From contig NZ_CP050296.1 in the NCBI RefSeq assembly GCF_014189455.1, positions 4,584,001 through 4,648,000 of the forward strand: a stretch of 64,000 bases of DNA, in the 5' to 3' direction. The position numbers were made by a program, and so were the translations under genes. Shown here one piece after another: positions 44,293 through 53,474 of this stretch. The DNA is from Mesorhizobium huakuii (GTDB lineage: Bacteria; Pseudomonadota; Alphaproteobacteria; Rhizobiales; Rhizobiaceae). The stretch's first letter is position 1. Every line of letters begins with the position of its first letter. The notes under the pieces were generated by a model. That model was not told where the DNA came from. It saw only the letters and a program-made list of their open reading frames with translations, and did no database searches.

Positions 44293-44771
44293 CCTCCATC
44301 AGCATCACCGAGTCGCGCTCGAAGCTTTCCGTGACGGCGCTGCTGCTGCCCGAAAAGGCGCCGGAAAACGCTGCCTTTCTCATCGCGTATCTCGCCACGC
44401 CACGCGTCGTCCCGGGCATTCATGCCATGTGGACGGGACCTGAGATCTCCTGCCCGGTTCCGTCAGCCGATCTCGAAGGGGAGGCCTATGCCAAACCCTT
44501 GCCGGCGGAGAATGCCACGCTGACGCCGCAGCCGGGCGACATCGCGTTGTCCTATGTGCCGCCGCGCATTTGGGGCGGCAATCCCAATGCGATTTTCGAC
44601 ATCGGCCTCTACTACGGACAAGGGGCGCGGCTTCTGTTTCCGATCGGCTGGCTCGCCGGCAGCGTGGTGGCGCAGGTGCGGACCGATCAGCGCGACCAGT
44701 TCGCCGCTGCCTGCGGCATCATCCGCCGCAACGGCGCATGCGACATCACCTTCAGCCTGGTGGAGGCCTGA
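44289..44771 (+). CDS. DUF3830-like protein
   Basis: 160-residue small protein. It has LPPENA-like LPEKAPENAAFLIAYLATP, GDIALSYVPPRIWGG and LFPIGWLAGSVVAQV segments, consistent with the cyclophilin-like DUF3830 family. No catalytic motif is evident and no signal peptide or membrane helix is seen. It is coupled to GntR upstream and 1 base from the next gene. Function unknown; its constant company with transport and redox genes suggests a substrate-linked enzyme or binding role. Confidence 0.65.
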   Translation: MTSISITESRSKLSVTALLLPEKAPENAAFLIAYLATPRVVPGIHAMWTGPEISCPVPSADLEGEAYAKPLPAENATLTPQPGDIALSYVPPRIWGGNPNAIFDIGLYYGQGARLLFPIGWLAGSVVAQVRTDQRDQFAAACGIIRRNGACDITFSLVEA

Positions 44772-44772
44772 C

Positions 44773-45126
44773 ATGGCGGACGACAGTTTCGAGCTCTTCG
44801 ATCTTCGCGTCGAGGCGGTCATCCCCGAGGGCAAGCCGATCTATTGCGGCGCCAAGCCCGGCGACTATTTCGAGCTCAAGGGCGAGATGCTGTCGATGCC
44901 GGCAGGGCAGAGTTTTTCGATCTATTCGCTTGCCTCCGTATTGCCGTTTCTCGCGGCAAAGCAGCGCCCGACCGACCGCAATGACTGGATGACCACAGAC
45001 GCCGAGATCGCTTGTCCCGATCCCAATTGCGCCAGCCGGCTGCGGATCGTCAGGCTGGCCAAGCGGCGGTTCAGCCATGCCGAAACCACGGCCGTGCCGC
45101 TGCCGAAGGAGAACGACCAGACATGA
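44773..45126 (+). CDS. TIGR04076-like small protein
   Basis: 117 residues. DLRVEAVIPEGKPIYCGAKPGDYFEL and the C-terminal DAEIACPDPNCASRLRIVRL resemble the TIGR04076 group of small proteins with conserved Cys residues (CGAKPGD and CPDPNC). No known enzyme motif. The stop overlaps the aldo/keto reductase start (ATGA), so production is coupled to it. Function unknown. Confidence 0.6.
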   Translation: MADDSFELFDLRVEAVIPEGKPIYCGAKPGDYFELKGEMLSMPAGQSFSIYSLASVLPFLAAKQRPTDRNDWMTTDAEIACPDPNCASRLRIVRLAKRRFSHAETTAVPLPKENDQT

Positions 45127-46178
45127 CCGCCAAGACCTTCGAGCTCGGCCCCGGCTACACCATCTCGCGCGTCATTCGCGGTGGCTGGCAGCTCGCTGGC
45201 GGACATGGCGCCATCGATCGTCAGCAAGCTGTCACCGACCTGATCGCCACCTTCGATGCCGGCATCTGGACCTATGACTGCGCCGACATCTATACCGGCG
45301 TCGAAGAACTGATCGGCGCCGCGCGCCTGCGGTTGGCCAGCGAGCGCGGCCTGGATGTCGCGGCAAAAATGAAGGTGCACACCAAGCTGGTGCCCGACCT
45401 CGAACGGCTGGCCGGCATCAGCCGCGATTATATCAGGGGCATCGTCGAGCAGTCGCTGCGGCGGCTGAAGACCGAACGGCTCGATCTCGTGCAGTTCCAT
45501 TGGTGGGACTATGATCAGCCTCGTTATGTCGAGGCGATGGGCTGGCTCAACGAGCTTCGGCTGGAGGGCAAGGTGCGCAATCTCGGCACCACCAATTTCG
45601 ACACGCCGCGGCTCGCCGAAATCCTCGCCGCCGGCATTCCGCTGGTCAGCCAGCAGCTGCAATATTCCGTGCTCGATCAGCGACCGGGCAACAGCCTCGC
45701 CGCACTCGCCACGAAAAACGGCGTCAGCTTCCTCTGTTATGGCTCCGTGGCCGGCGGCTTCCTCAGCGACAAATGGCTCGGCGTAGCCGAACCCGCCATG
45801 CCGCTCGAAAACCGCTCGCTGGTCAAATACAAGCTGATTATCGACGACTTCGGCGGCTGGGACCTGTTCCAGCAGCTGTTGCGGGTACTCAAGGGCGTGG
45901 GCGACCGCCACGGTGTCGACATCGCCACCATAGCCAGCGCCTGGGTGCTGGAACAGCGCCAAGTGGCGGCCGTCATCGTCGGCGCCCGCAACCAGGCGCA
46001 TGCGCTGGCTAATGCGAAAATCATGGACGTCGCGCTCGACGCCGACGACCGGGCGAAGATCGCGGCCGTGATTTCGCAAAGCCAGGGTCCACTGGGTGAC
46101 GTCTACACGCTGGAGCGCGACCGCCACGGCCGCCACGGCTCGATCATGCATTACAATCTGAACGCAGGCCGCACATGA
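45123..46178 (+). CDS. Aldo/keto reductase family protein
   Basis: 351 residues, TIM-barrel oxidoreductase. The catalytic tetrad region is seen: Asp and Tyr in TYDCADIYTGVEE, Lys in VAAKMKVHTKL and His in LVQFHWWDY. NADPH-binding features appear near GARNQAHALANAKIMD. ATG 45123 overlaps the previous stop and its own stop overlaps the NTF2-like start, so this is the middle of a fully coupled operon. Acts on a carbonyl or alcohol of the imported compound; substrate unknown. Confidence 0.85.
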   Translation: MTAKTFELGPGYTISRVIRGGWQLAGGHGAIDRQQAVTDLIATFDAGIWTYDCADIYTGVEELIGAARLRLASERGLDVAAKMKVHTKLVPDLERLAGISRDYIRGIVEQSLRRLKTERLDLVQFHWWDYDQPRYVEAMGWLNELRLEGKVRNLGTTNFDTPRLAEILAAGIPLVSQQLQYSVLDQRPGNSLAALATKNGVSFLCYGSVAGGFLSDKWLGVAEPAMPLENRSLVKYKLIIDDFGGWDLFQQLLRVLKGVGDRHGVDIATIASAWVLEQRQVAAVIVGARNQAHALANAKIMDVALDADDRAKIAAVISQSQGPLGDVYTLERDRHGRHGSIMHYNLNAGRT

Positions 46179-46606
46179 GCGCCGTCAACGATACGCTGTT
46201 TTCCAAGGCCAGCGCTGAGGTCATCGACCTGCATCGCTTCTTTGTCGACTGGTTCGTCGCCGCGCGTGCCGACACGGTGCATTTCGACCGCTTCGAGCGT
46301 GCCATGGGTGATGGCCTCAGCATGGTCGCGCCGGACGGCAAGGTGCTCGATCGCGCTGCGGTCGTCGACCATGTCCGCTCCAGCCGCGCCACATGCGACG
46401 ACGGCTTTGCCATCTCGATCGAGGACATCCGGCCGGGCTGGCAAAGCGCCGATACGATCGTCATCTTCTACGTCGAGGCGCAGCTGCGCGCGGGCAAGCA
46501 CAGCCGCCGCCAGTCGAGCGCCGTCTTCACCACCAGTTCATCGGCGCCCAACGGCGTCGAATGGCGACATCTGCATGAAACCTGGCTGCAGGTGCCGGAA
46601 CGCTGA
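46175..46606 (+). CDS. NTF2-like/SnoaL-type small protein
   Basis: 143 residues with cone-fold (DUF4440-like) features: an N-terminal helix (IDLHRFFVDWFVAAR), HFDRFERAMGDGLSMVAPDG, and late strands HSRRQSSAVFTTS and WRHLHETWLQV. Members act as small isomerases, hydratases or binding proteins. Coupled to the aldo/keto reductase gene (ATGA). Function unknown. Confidence 0.65.
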   Translation: MSAVNDTLFSKASAEVIDLHRFFVDWFVAARADTVHFDRFERAMGDGLSMVAPDGKVLDRAAVVDHVRSSRATCDDGFAISIEDIRPGWQSADTIVIFYVEAQLRAGKHSRRQSSAVFTTSSSAPNGVEWRHLHETWLQVPER

Positions 46607-46655
46607 ACAGGCTCCAGAGATCAAATTAGAGTCGAGTAACGAAAGGGGAACATCA

Positions 46656-47915
46656 ATGAGAAAGACGATACTCCAACTCACCACCGCGCTTGCTCTCGTG
46701 ACGATGGCGGGTGCTGCGCAGGCCGCCGACTGCAAGATCACCGTCGGCCTCGTCATGGAACTGACCGGCCCGGCCGGTGAGTACGGTCAGGCCGGCGCCA
46801 AGTCGGTCGAGATGGCCTTCCGCGACATCAACGCCGCCGGCGGCGTGCGCGGCTGCGATCTGGCGACCGATACGCGCGACAGCCAGAGCCAGGGCAACAT
46901 CGCGGTCGATGCCGCGACCCAGCTGGTGCAGGTCAAGAAAGTGCCGGTCATCATCGGCGGCATCATCTCGTCGGTGTCGATCCCGATCCTGACCTCGGTC
47001 ACAGCGCCTGCCAAGATCGTCCAGGTCTCGCCGGCATCATCGTCGCCGACACTGACCGCGCTCGGCCGCGACGGCAAGACCAACGGCATCTTCTTCCGCA
47101 CCATCACCTCCGATGCGCTGCAGGGCGTCGCCGCCGCCAAATACGCCATCGACAAGGGCTTCAAGAAGCTGTCGATCATCCACGTCAACAACGATTTCGG
47201 CGTCAACATGGTGGCCGAATTCTCTCGCGCCTACAAAGCGCTCGGCGGCACCATCGTCTCCGACACGCCCTACAACGAGAAGCAGTCGAGCTACGCCTCC
47301 GAAGTCACGGCGGCGATGGCGGGTGAACCGGACGGACTCTATCTGGTCAGCACGCCGGTCGACGGCGCAACCGTTGCCCGCACCTGGATTTCGCAAGGCG
47401 GCGTGCAGAAATTCCTGCTCAATGACGGCATGAACAGCCCGGATTTCATCGAGTCCGTCGGCGCCGATTATCTGAAGGATGCCTATGGCACCTCGTCCGG
47501 CACCAGCCCGACGGCCTCCACCGATTACTTCATGAAGAACTACAAGGAATTCTCCGGCATCGAACCGTCGAACCCGGCCGCAGACCGTTCCTATGACGCC
47601 GGCGCCATCGTCGGCCTGGCCATCGCCATTGCCGGCTCCGAGGATCCGGCCAAGATCAAGGACGCGATGTACAAGGCGGTCGACCCAGCCGGCACGCCGA
47701 TCTTTGCCGGCAAGGAGGAGTTCGCCAAGGCGCTCGGTCTGATCAAGGACGGCAAGCCGATCCGCTACGAAGGCGTCATCGGCCCGGTCGCTTTCGACAA
47801 ATATGGCGACATCACCGGCCCGTTCCGGCTGTGGAAGATCGTCGACGGCAAGGTGACCACCGACGGCGAAATGACCACCGACGATGTCAACGCGCTGCAG
47901 GCCAAGCTGCAGTAG
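46656..47915 (+). CDS. HAAT ABC transporter binding protein, second importer
   Basis: 419-residue LivJ-type periplasmic binding protein. The signal peptide ends AAQAAD (about residue 23). Mature start ITVGLVMELTGPAGEYGQAG, then CDLATDTRDSQSQGN, VIIGGIISSVSIPIL and FFRTITSDALQGVAAA. AAAGGGGAA precedes ATG 46656. It is the only binding-protein gene near the 39998-43429 importer, which lacks one, so the divergent unit supplies it. Confidence 0.88.
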   Translation: MRKTILQLTTALALVTMAGAAQAADCKITVGLVMELTGPAGEYGQAGAKSVEMAFRDINAAGGVRGCDLATDTRDSQSQGNIAVDAATQLVQVKKVPVIIGGIISSVSIPILTSVTAPAKIVQVSPASSSPTLTALGRDGKTNGIFFRTITSDALQGVAAAKYAIDKGFKKLSIIHVNNDFGVNMVAEFSRAYKALGGTIVSDTPYNEKQSSYASEVTAAMAGEPDGLYLVSTPVDGATVARTWISQGGVQKFLLNDGMNSPDFIESVGADYLKDAYGTSSGTSPTASTDYFMKNYKEFSGIEPSNPAADRSYDAGAIVGLAIAIAGSEDPAKIKDAMYKAVDPAGTPIFAGKEEFAKALGLIKDGKPIRYEGVIGPVAFDKYGDITGPFRLWKIVDGKVTTDGEMTTDDVNALQAKLQ

Positions 47916-47928
47916 GCCGACAGTGCTT

Positions 47929-47964
47929 CCGGCATCAATCGCGCCTTATCGTGATTGATGCCGG
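47929..47964 (+). terminator. Stem-loop after the binding-protein gene
   Basis: CCGGCATCAATC and GATTGATGCCGG form a perfect 12-bp stem with a 12-base loop, 13 bases after the binding-protein stop. No T-tract is visible, so it could be a factor-dependent terminator or a transcript stabiliser. The next gene starts 164 bases further on. Confidence 0.55.
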
Positions 47965-48127
47965 CATCGTTCACGGCAGGTCGATATCGCTTGCACGGCA
48001 AGCGATCCCGAATAGGATCGGCCGGCTGCAATTGAAGGATGGCGTGCGTGTCGGACAGGAATACTCATCGGGCCGTCCGGTTGGTGGATGCAGACGACGC
48101 GCTTCGCCACGCAGGCGTGTGAGCACG

Positions 48128-49525
48128 ATGTCGCCTGAAACGCAACGGCTTTTATCCGCTCTTGGCGACAGGCTGGGCGCCGGCGGCGTGCTCGCCGGCT
48201 CTGATGTCGACCAGCGCTATCGCGACGATCCCGACGGCAAGCTTGGCGCGCTACCCGAAGTGGTGCTGCGTCCGCGCGATACCGTCGGTGTCGCGGCGGC
48301 CCTCGCCGGATGCAATGCTGTCGGCCAGCCGGTCGTGGTCCAGGGCGGCCGCACAGGACTGGCCGGCGGCACACGCGTCCAGCCGGGCGAGATCGTGCTG
48401 TCGCTGGAGCGCATGAGCGGCCTTGCCGCGCCGGATGGTCAAGCCGCCACCATCGTCGCCGAAGCCGGTGCGACGCTGCAGGCGGTGCAGGAGGCGGCTG
48501 ATGGCGCCGGGCTGATGTTCGGCGTCGATATCGGCGCTCGTGGTTCGGCCACGGTCGGCGGCAACATCGCCACCAATGCCGGCGGCATCCGCGTGCTGCG
48601 CTACGGCATGTACCGCGCGCAGGTGCTGGGGCTGGAGGCCGTGCTTGCCGATGGCAGCGTGCTGTCCTCGCTCAAGGGCCTGCCCAAGGACAATTCCGGC
48701 TACGACCTCGGCCAGCTCTTCATCGGCGCGGAAGGCACGCTTGGCGTCGTCACCCGCGCCGCGCTCAGGTTGCATCCGAAGCCGGCATCGGAGGTGAACG
48801 CCTTCTGCGCGCTCGCTTCGCTCGATGCGGCGATCGCCCTGCTCGGGCTGCTGCGGCAAAAGCTCGGCCCGCTATTGTCCGCCTATGAGGTGAATTTCGC
48901 ACCGCTCTATGACGTCATGGCGGCCAGCATGGCTATGCCGGCACCGTTGCCGGCAGGCTCACCCGTCTATGTGCTGGCCGAGATCCAGGGCAGCGAGCCC
49001 GAGCGCGACGGTGAACGCTTCGCCGAGGTCCTGATGCAGGCGGTCGAGGACGGCGTGGTCGACGATGTCGTCGTCTCGCAGTCGCCGCGTGAATTCCGTG
49101 CGCTGTGGGATGTGCGGGAAGACGCCAACCGCGTCCTGTTTTCGATCAAAGGCTTGATCGGCGTCGACATCAGCATCCCGCTGGCGCGCATGGGCGCGTT
49201 CCTGCAGGAAGCCGACGCCGCCATTCATGCCGTCGATCCCGGCGCCGACATCTATGTCTTCGGCCATCTCGGCGATGGCAATCTGCACTATCAGGTCCTG
49301 ACGGCGGATCCGGCGGCGGCCTACGGCATCATCTATCGCGGCGTGGCGGCGGCAGGCGGTGGCGTTTCGGCCGAGCATGGCATCGGCCTCGACAAGAAAC
49401 AGTGGCTGCATCTGGTGCGCAGCGATGCCGAAATCGCCACGATGCGGCGGCTGAAGACGGCGCTCGACCCGAAGAACATCCTCAATCCGGGGCGGGTCTT
49501 CGATCTCGATCCAATGGCCCGATGA
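48128..49525 (+). CDS. FAD-binding oxidase (GlcD/D-2-hydroxyacid dehydrogenase type)
   Basis: 465 residues. The FAD PP-loop region is VVVQGGRTGLAGGTRV and GARGSATVGGNIATNAGGIR; FIGAEGTLGVVT follows. The C-terminal cap and FAD-linked oxidase domain has HLGDGNLHYQV and EHGIGLDKKQWL with conserved His residues. Oxidises D-lactate, glycolate or another 2-hydroxy acid. It may continue the degradation started by the upstream aldo/keto reductase, though the hairpin and 212-base gap weaken that link. ATG 48128 is family-consistent. Confidence 0.85.
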   Translation: MSPETQRLLSALGDRLGAGGVLAGSDVDQRYRDDPDGKLGALPEVVLRPRDTVGVAAALAGCNAVGQPVVVQGGRTGLAGGTRVQPGEIVLSLERMSGLAAPDGQAATIVAEAGATLQAVQEAADGAGLMFGVDIGARGSATVGGNIATNAGGIRVLRYGMYRAQVLGLEAVLADGSVLSSLKGLPKDNSGYDLGQLFIGAEGTLGVVTRAALRLHPKPASEVNAFCALASLDAAIALLGLLRQKLGPLLSAYEVNFAPLYDVMAASMAMPAPLPAGSPVYVLAEIQGSEPERDGERFAEVLMQAVEDGVVDDVVVSQSPREFRALWDVREDANRVLFSIKGLIGVDISIPLARMGAFLQEADAAIHAVDPGADIYVFGHLGDGNLHYQVLTADPAAAYGIIYRGVAAAGGGVSAEHGIGLDKKQWLHLVRSDAEIATMRRLKTALDPKNILNPGRVFDLDPMAR

Positions 49526-49550
49526 TAGGTGTCGCCCTGTAAGCCGGCAC

Positions 49551-50351
49551 TCAGGTTCGTTCCGTCGCCATCTGCCTGGGGATCAGAAAGCGGGCGGCGA
49601 GCACGCAGAGCAGCACGGTGAACATCAGGATCAGTGCGACCAACGCATTGATGTCGGGCGAGAAGCCAAGCCGCATCATCGCCCACAATCGGACCGGCAG
49701 CGTGCTCTGTGTGCCGGTGACCAGGATGGTGATCATCGTCTCGTCGAACGACAGCGCGAAGGCCAGGATGGTGCCGCCCACCATGGCGCTCGACAGGTTC
49801 GGCAGGATGATGCGCCAGAAGGTCTGCCAGCCCGTGGCGCCGAGATCGTAGGAGGCTTCGACCAGCGTGCGGCTCATCGACTGCAGCCGCATCAGCACGG
49901 TGCGGTAGACGATCGCCAGCACGAAGACCGTATGGCCGATGACGACCGTCAGCAGCGAGCGTTCGAGGTGGATCTCGCGGAAGAAGATCAGCAGCGCCAG
50001 GCCGCTGATGATCGGCGGCATCAGGAACGGCAGGAAGATGATGAACTGCAGGATCGAGCGTCCCGAGCGGCGCCCGTGATAATAGAGCGCCAGCAGCGTT
50101 CCGCTGACCACCGAAAGCACGACGGTGCAAACGCCGACGATCAGCGTGGTGCGCAAGGCGGCCAATATGTCGTGGTTTTCGGCCAGTGCGACATAGGTTG
50201 AGAGGGTTGGCGAAGACCAGTCGACATTGCCATGCGAAACCGTGAAGAACGACGACACGATAGGCACGAAGAGCGGGCTGTAGAGCAACACCGCGACCAG
50301 CGTCGTGATCGCGGCCAGGAAGATGGTGGAGGGCCGGGGCAGGGCGTTCAT
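49551..50351 (-). CDS. PotC-like ABC transporter permease
   Basis: 266-residue permease of the spermidine/putrescine type. The EAA loop reads LVEASYDLGATGWQTFWRI, and FDETMITILVTGTQSTLPVRLW is the classic PotC C-terminal block. ATG 50351 overlaps the stop of the preceding permease. Last gene of a long minus-strand operon that starts with a GntR and pentonate-pathway enzymes. Confidence 0.88.
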   Translation of the reverse strand: MNALPRPSTIFLAAITTLVAVLLYSPLFVPIVSSFFTVSHGNVDWSSPTLSTYVALAENHDILAALRTTLIVGVCTVVLSVVSGTLLALYYHGRRSGRSILQFIIFLPFLMPPIISGLALLIFFREIHLERSLLTVVIGHTVFVLAIVYRTVLMRLQSMSRTLVEASYDLGATGWQTFWRIILPNLSSAMVGGTILAFALSFDETMITILVTGTQSTLPVRLWAMMRLGFSPDINALVALILMFTVLLCVLAARFLIPRQMATERT

Positions 50352-51220
50352 ATCGACGTCCCCCGGTTGCGCCCGAAGCGTTCGCCGATGAGGATGGCGC
50401 AGATCACGATGATCGCCAGCGCCACCGAGAGTGCGGCGCCGAACGGCCAGTTGTAGGCCGTGCCGAACTGGCTGTAGAGGATGCGGCCGAAGGTGAAGCC
50501 GCTGATGCCGCCGACCATCTGCGGCGTCAGGAAATCGCCGATCGCCAGCACGAAGACGAAGCTTGCCGCCGAGGCGACGCCGGGCAGGCTGAGCGGCAAG
50601 GTGATGCGCAGGAATGTCTGCAGGCCGCTGGCGCCAAGATCGTCGGAAGCGCGCAGCAAGGTCTGCGGAATCCGCTCCAGCGACAGGAAGATCGGCAGGA
50701 TGGCGAAGGGGATCAAAAGCAGGCTCAGCGTCAACAGGATAGCGTTCATGTTGAAGACGAAAAGCGTCGACGGCTCGTGCAGGATGCCGATTGCCACCAG
50801 CGCCTTGTTGAGGAAGCCGTTGAGGCCAAGGATGCTGCGGATGGCGTAGATCTTGATGACGTAGCTCATCAAGAGCGGCACCAGGAGCAGCATCAGCAAG
50901 GCATAGCGCCACCGCCCCTTGAGCGTCGTCAGGAAATAGGCGGCGGGATAGGCGAGCAGGATGCAGATCACGGCCACCGACACGCACAGCACGATGGTGT
51001 TCCAGAACACCGGCAGGAAGATCGGGTCGGTGAAGAACCTGGCATAGTTGCCCAGCGTCGGCGCGAAGACGATCGTGCCCTGGTCGACGCTGAAGAAACT
51101 GTAGACCAGGAAGATCGCCAGCGGCACCAGGACGAAGATCACCGGCAGCGCGAAAGCCAGCACCGTCACCAGCAGCGACAAACGCCTTTCCGCGGGCTGT
51201 GTCGTGGCGGCCGCGCTCAT
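50348..51220 (-). CDS. PotB-like ABC transporter permease
   Basis: 290-residue permease: six hydrophobic helices; EAA-like loop LLRASDDLGASGLQTFLRI; GDFLTPQMVGG is typical of PotB. Start overlaps the ATPase stop (ATGA). Acts with the PotC-like partner and the ATPase of 51217-52320. Confidence 0.88.
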   Translation of the reverse strand: MSAAATTQPAERRLSLLVTVLAFALPVIFVLVPLAIFLVYSFFSVDQGTIVFAPTLGNYARFFTDPIFLPVFWNTIVLCVSVAVICILLAYPAAYFLTTLKGRWRYALLMLLLVPLLMSYVIKIYAIRSILGLNGFLNKALVAIGILHEPSTLFVFNMNAILLTLSLLLIPFAILPIFLSLERIPQTLLRASDDLGASGLQTFLRITLPLSLPGVASAASFVFVLAIGDFLTPQMVGGISGFTFGRILYSQFGTAYNWPFGAALSVALAIIVICAILIGERFGRNRGTSI

Positions 51221-52320
51221 GCCAGCACCAGATGGCCTTCATGCGGCGCAAAGCAAAGCGAGACCGTCTCGCCGGACTTGAGCGCGCTGCCGTCGATCCG
51301 GCTCGGCATGCGCAGCCGCAGGCGTTGCACTGCAGTGTCCGCACCCGCCGTTACGGTGGCAACGGTAGATGAGCCGGCAAAGGCCAGGTCGGCGATGGTG
51401 CCGGAAAAACGGTTGCCGCTGTCCGTCGCATCCGCAAGACGCAAGGCCTCGGGACGGAATGCCGCGAAGGCGCTGGCGCCATCCGGGGCAGTCTTCAGAT
51501 GGAGCTGGTCGCTGATCGAGCAGATCAGGCGGCCAAGTGCCGTCTCGATCGGCCGCTGCTCGCCCTGGACGGGACCGAGCTTTCCAGCCACCAGATTGTT
51601 CTCGCCGAAGAAGCGCGCCACGAACTCGCAATTCGGCTTGTAGTAGAGCTCGTGCGGCGTACCAAGCTGGCGGATATGGCCGGCCTGCATGACGCAGATC
51701 CGGTCGGCCATGCCGATCGCTTCTTCCTGGTCGTGGGTGACGAACAGGAAGGTGGTCTTGATCTCGCGCTGGATGGATTTCAGGAATTCCTGCATCTGCC
51801 GGCGTAGCTCTAGGTCGAGAGCGGCCAGCGGTTCGTCAAGCAGGATCAGGCGCGGCTGGCAGATCAGCGCACGGGCGAGCGCGACGCGCTGGCGCTGGCC
51901 GCCGGAAAGCTGTGACGGGAAGCGGTCGGCGAAACGTCCGAGCTGCACCAGCTCGAGAGCCTCCGCCACGCGGCGCGCGATCTCCTTGCGCTGGATATGG
52001 CGCACCGAAAGCCCATAGCCGACATTGCCGGAAACGGTCATGTGCGGGAACAGCGCATAGTCCTGGAACACGGTGTTGAACGGCCGCCTGTTGATCGGCA
52101 TGCGGCTGATATCCTGCCCGTCGAGGCGGATCTCGCCCGAAGTCAGCGGTTCCAGCCCGCCGATCAGCCGCAGCACCGTGGTCTTGCCGGATCCCGATGG
52201 TCCAAGCACGGTCAGGAACTCGCCGTCCTTGATCGACAGGTCGATGTCGTGCAGCACGGGAACCGTGCCGTAGGATTTCGAGACGGACCGCAGCGTCAGC
52301 AGGTCGGTGTTCAGGTTCAT
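51217..52320 (-). CDS. PotA-like ABC transporter ATP-binding protein
   Basis: 367 residues: Walker [13 protein letters not shown]-loop TVFQDYALFPHMTV, signature LSGGQRQR, Walker B ILLDEPLAALDLELR, H-loop VTHDQEEA, and a C-terminal regulatory domain. It lies after the binding-protein gene, separated by a 77-bp gap with a strong hairpin. Confidence 0.9.
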   Translation of the reverse strand: MNLNTDLLTLRSVSKSYGTVPVLHDIDLSIKDGEFLTVLGPSGSGKTTVLRLIGGLEPLTSGEIRLDGQDISRMPINRRPFNTVFQDYALFPHMTVSGNVGYGLSVRHIQRKEIARRVAEALELVQLGRFADRFPSQLSGGQRQRVALARALICQPRLILLDEPLAALDLELRRQMQEFLKSIQREIKTTFLFVTHDQEEAIGMADRICVMQAGHIRQLGTPHELYYKPNCEFVARFFGENNLVAGKLGPVQGEQRPIETALGRLICSISDQLHLKTAPDGASAFAAFRPEALRLADATDSGNRFSGTIADLAFAGSSTVATVTAGADTAVQRLRLRMPSRIDGSALKSGETVSLCFAPHEGHLVLA

Positions 52321-52342
52321 AAACTATTCTCGCATACGCTGC

Positions 52343-52367
52343 GGCGGTCCGGAATGTCCGGACCGCC
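52343..52367 (-). terminator. Intercistronic hairpin after the PotD-like gene
   Basis: GGCGGTCCGGA-ATG-TCCGGACCGCC on the plus strand: a perfect 11-bp stem with a 3-base loop in the gap between binding-protein stop and ATPase start. No T-tract. As with the hairpin at 13278, it could leave more binding-protein RNA than transporter RNA. Confidence 0.6.
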
Positions 52368-52397
52368 GGGTCCTTCGAAGTCAGGCTGCGGAAAGGA

Positions 52398-53423
52398 TCA
52401 GGGCGTCGCCTTGATCTCGTTCCACAGATCAGAGCGCTTGAGCGGGTCCTCGACATTGTTGAGCCAGACCAGCTTGTCATTGCCGCCGGCGCTGCTCGAC
52501 TCGACCACGGTGTTGCCGAAGCCGGTGCGCTCGGAAAGCGCGACGCTGACCTTCTTCGTCAGCATGAAGTCGATCCATTTCTCGGCCGCCGCAGTGTCGC
52601 GGGCACCCTTGGAGATGACCCAATTGTCGAGCCAGGCCAGCGCGCCCTCGCTCGGATTGACGTAGGCGACATGGGCGCCGATCTTCTGCAGCGCCTTGAC
52701 CTGCTGCTGGCCGTAATTGGCCCAGATCAGGGCAACGTCATTGTTCTGGTAGATCTGCTGCGCCTCGTCGGCGGTGGTGTAGAAGCTCAGCACATTGCGC
52801 TTGAGTTCGACCAGCTTGGCCTTGACCGCCGCCAACTGCTCCGCGTCGAGGTTGAACGGGTCCTTGTAGCCGAGCGTGAGCGCGGTGAACGAGAAATTGT
52901 GCTCGCCATTATCATAGGCCAGGATCTTGCCCTTGTAGGCCGGATCCCAGAGCACCGACATCGAGGTCGGCGCAGGCTTGACCTTGTCGGTGTCGTAGAT
53001 CAGCCCGATGGAATCGAAGCAGAACGGAATGCCGTAGACCTTGCCGTCCTTGGTGTCACCGCTGACCTGCGACAGATCGCGGAAGCGCGGCAGCACCTCC
53101 TTCTGGTTCGACAGCTTCGTGATATCGATCGGCGACACCAGGTCGGCCTTGATGTAGCGCTGCAGCTGGGCGGTGTTGACGGCGAAGACGTCGAAATCCT
53201 GGCCTTCGCTGCCCTTGATCTTGGCCCAGATCTCGTCATCGCTGCCGATGAAGACGACATCGACGCCGATGCCGGTGGCGGCGGTGAAATCCTTCACCCA
53301 GTCCGGGTCGGCATAGCCGTCCCAGGCCAGCACGCGCAGGTTCGCGGCCAGTGCCGCCGAGGTCATCAGGCCGATGCCGAGCCCGATTGTCGCCAGTCTT
53401 AGAAACGCTTTCTTCAGTCCCAT
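52398..53423 (-). CDS. PotD-like periplasmic binding protein
   Basis: 341 residues. The signal peptide ends SAALAAN (about residue 26). Mature blocks LRVLAWDGYADPDWVKDFTA, FDVFAVNTAQLQRYIK and LAWLDNWVISKGA match the polyamine-type binding family. The family also binds other ligands, and here the operon encodes sugar-acid enzymes, so a pentonate or related acid is an alternative ligand to polyamines. Which one is not decidable from sequence. Confidence 0.83.
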   Translation of the reverse strand: MGLKKAFLRLATIGLGIGLMTSAALAANLRVLAWDGYADPDWVKDFTAATGIGVDVVFIGSDDEIWAKIKGSEGQDFDVFAVNTAQLQRYIKADLVSPIDITKLSNQKEVLPRFRDLSQVSGDTKDGKVYGIPFCFDSIGLIYDTDKVKPAPTSMSVLWDPAYKGKILAYDNGEHNFSFTALTLGYKDPFNLDAEQLAAVKAKLVELKRNVLSFYTTADEAQQIYQNNDVALIWANYGQQQVKALQKIGAHVAYVNPSEGALAWLDNWVISKGARDTAAAEKWIDFMLTKKVSVALSERTGFGNTVVESSSAGGNDKLVWLNNVEDPLKRSDLWNEIKATP

Positions 53424-53474
53424 TTTAATCTCCCATTGTCGTTCTGGTGGACCGTGAATTCCGGACCTTTGCCG

